Shown: positions 4,816 through 5,645 of the stretch, in pieces | Numbering within the stretch: position 1 is the first letter of the stretch | Layout: each line of letters starts with the position of its first letter | From: Dehalococcoidales bacterium | Lineage (GTDB): Bacteria > Chloroflexota > Dehalococcoidia > Dehalococcoidales > UBA2162 | Direction of reading: 5' to 3' | Length of the DNA: 5,645 nucleotides | NCBI GenBank assembly: GCA_030648675.1 | Contig: JAUSGV010000047.1 | Coordinates: 1-5,645 of the forward strand | Made by a program: the position numbers and the translations under genes | Notes under the pieces: model-generated | The model's database searches: none | What the model was told of the DNA's origin: nothing | What the model saw: the letters and a program-made list of their open reading frames with translations, nothing else

Positions 4816-5645
4816 ATGCAGAAAAATTATCGCTTATGTGCTATTTTGGTACTTGTCGGACTGACGAGTTGTGCTCCTGCAGTTCCTGTTCAACCTATCA
4901 TCACTGATACGCCTTCAAATACAACCGCGACAGCACCGACGATTACGCCTGCCGCTAACCAGACAACTTATACGTCTTCAAACATTTCCGCGCCACCACC
5001 GGTGATTACGCCGGTAGAGGGACCAACAGACTACACGCTTAATGTGATTGTGAGCCCTCCAGGGAGCGGTAGTGTATCTCCCTCAACGGGAAACTATACC
5101 TACGGGACTAATGCAACTTTCATTGCTATTCCCGCCGATGGCTATGTTTTTCAATACTGGTCTTACGATTTTACCGTCTACAATGGTGGTGGAGGGGGCT
5201 ATCTCGGGGATAATCATATATTAAATTTCGCCGTCGAAAGATCAGAGAATGTCACAGCTCATTTTGTCGCACCCCCATCCATCTGGAACAATGCATTGTT
5301 TTATTCGCAGGCACAACGAAAAGTCGCCCCAGGCGAATATTTCATCATTTCCCAAGACTATATTGCCGGACAATTTGGGCCCGAAAGCTTAAATGCAACT
5401 TTTAATGAAAGCCTTATTGCTTTAATAGACCGTAAAGACGCGGGTATCAACAATGGCCCTATCACTCCTGGTATGCACTCTTCGACTGCGTGGTTACTAT
5501 TTACAGCAGCACACGATGAAAGCGATGCCAAAAGGAACGGTATGACAAATAGTACAGAAAGTTTTAGTTTTATTGCCAACTCACCTTTATTGGGATTCCC
5601 CATATCACCTCGTGGTGAGTCGACCTCGCCCCACTTATTTCCCAC
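4816..5645 (+). CDS. lipoprotein with divergent InlB-type beta repeat (3' end outside window)
   Basis: An open frame of 276 codons with no stop before the window ends. The N terminus is a lipoprotein signal: QKNYR, a hydrophobic stretch LCAILVLVG (7-15) and the lipobox LTSC with C19 as the lipidated residue. Residues 20-72 are a Pro/Thr/Ser-rich linker with the repeated phrase (V/T)ITP. Residues 73-151 (YTLNVIVSPPGSGSVSPSTG onward) match the divergent InlB B-repeat pattern: GSGSVSPSTG, YTYGTNATFIAIPADGYVF, W115, ending VTAHFV. The region from W157 onward (LFYSQAQRKVAPGEYFIIS and later) was not recognised. The protein is expected to be anchored outside the cytoplasmic membrane; its function is unknown. 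An in-frame GTG at 4801 is possible, but ATG 4816 gives the better signal peptide and has GGTGG (4800-4804) upstream. Its later part is AT-richer (one sampled line is 40% GC) than the genes to its left. Confidence 0.88.
   Translation, partial: MQKNYRLCAILVLVGLTSCAPAVPVQPIITDTPSNTTATAPTITPAANQTTYTSSNISAPPPVITPVEGPTDYTLNVIVSPPGSGSVSPSTGNYTYGTNATFIAIPADGYVFQYWSYDFTVYNGGGGGYLGDNHILNFAVERSENVTAHFVAPPSIWNNALFYSQAQRKVAPGEYFIISQDYIAGQFGPESLNATFNESLIALIDRKDAGINNGPITPGMHSSTAWLLFTAAHDESDAKRNGMTNSTESFSFIANSPLLGFPISPRGESTSPHLFP

Noticed and set aside
5358..5645. Minus-strand open frame with a lipoprotein-like hydrophobic stretch ending in LSSC
   Set aside because: It is antisense to the lipoprotein gene, whose plus frame is open for 276 codons with a signal peptide and recognisable repeat; the lipobox resemblance is chance.
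1..5645. tRNA, rRNA, CRISPR array or transposase gene
   Set aside because: No cloverleaf with conserved TTCGANTC-type arm, no regularly spaced direct repeats and no transposase-like protein were seen on either strand.

Overview
The window fits an anaerobic, moderate-GC bacterium (sampled coding lines are near 50% GC). It carries a compact, reductive sulfur-assimilation neighbourhood built around a single-polypeptide siroheme/ferredoxin sulfite-reductase-like enzyme. The gene content and the dispersed repeat of the 'TGTCAYYCTGAG...ACGAAGRRTCTGGG' type recall Dehalococcoidia or related Chloroflexota, or other anaerobes. That placement is an inference and not firm.

Left part (1-1228, + strand): the window opens inside a TPP riboswitch (THI element; its 5' half lies outside), followed by a Rho-independent terminator at 68-100. 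The riboswitch leader runs into a complete 352-residue AIR-synthase/HypE/ThiL-fold protein with a strong Shine-Dalgarno. It lacks the C-terminal Cys motif of true HypE, so the riboswitch points to a thiamine-linked role.

Middle (1229-1485): a convergent intergenic region filled by a 177-bp inverted-repeat element with 10-bp perfect ends (1279-1455). Each arm carries its own small hairpin; it looks like a non-autonomous, MITE/REP-like dispersed repeat.

Sulfur cluster (1486-4626, - strand), in transcription order: an Rrf2-family regulator with three conserved cysteines; a siroheme/[4Fe-4S] sulfite-reductase-like protein with a built-in 2x[4Fe-4S] ferredoxin; a cysteine-synthase-family PLP enzyme fused to a C-terminal TusA sulfur-carrier domain; and a stand-alone NIL-domain protein. 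Convincing sigma-70-type promoters precede the regulator, the PLP enzyme and the NIL gene. A small hairpin with a T-run sits just upstream of the reductase Shine-Dalgarno. A plausible reading is that sulfite (or a related oxyanion) is reduced, the sulfur is passed to the TusA domain, and it is used on the same polypeptide to make cysteine, under Fe-S/cysteine-responsive Rrf2 control.

Right part (4694-5645): after the divergent intergenic region, a + strand lipoprotein gene starts at 4816 and runs off the window. It has a lipobox, a Pro/Thr/Ser-rich linker, one divergent InlB-type beta repeat and an unrecognised C-terminal region.
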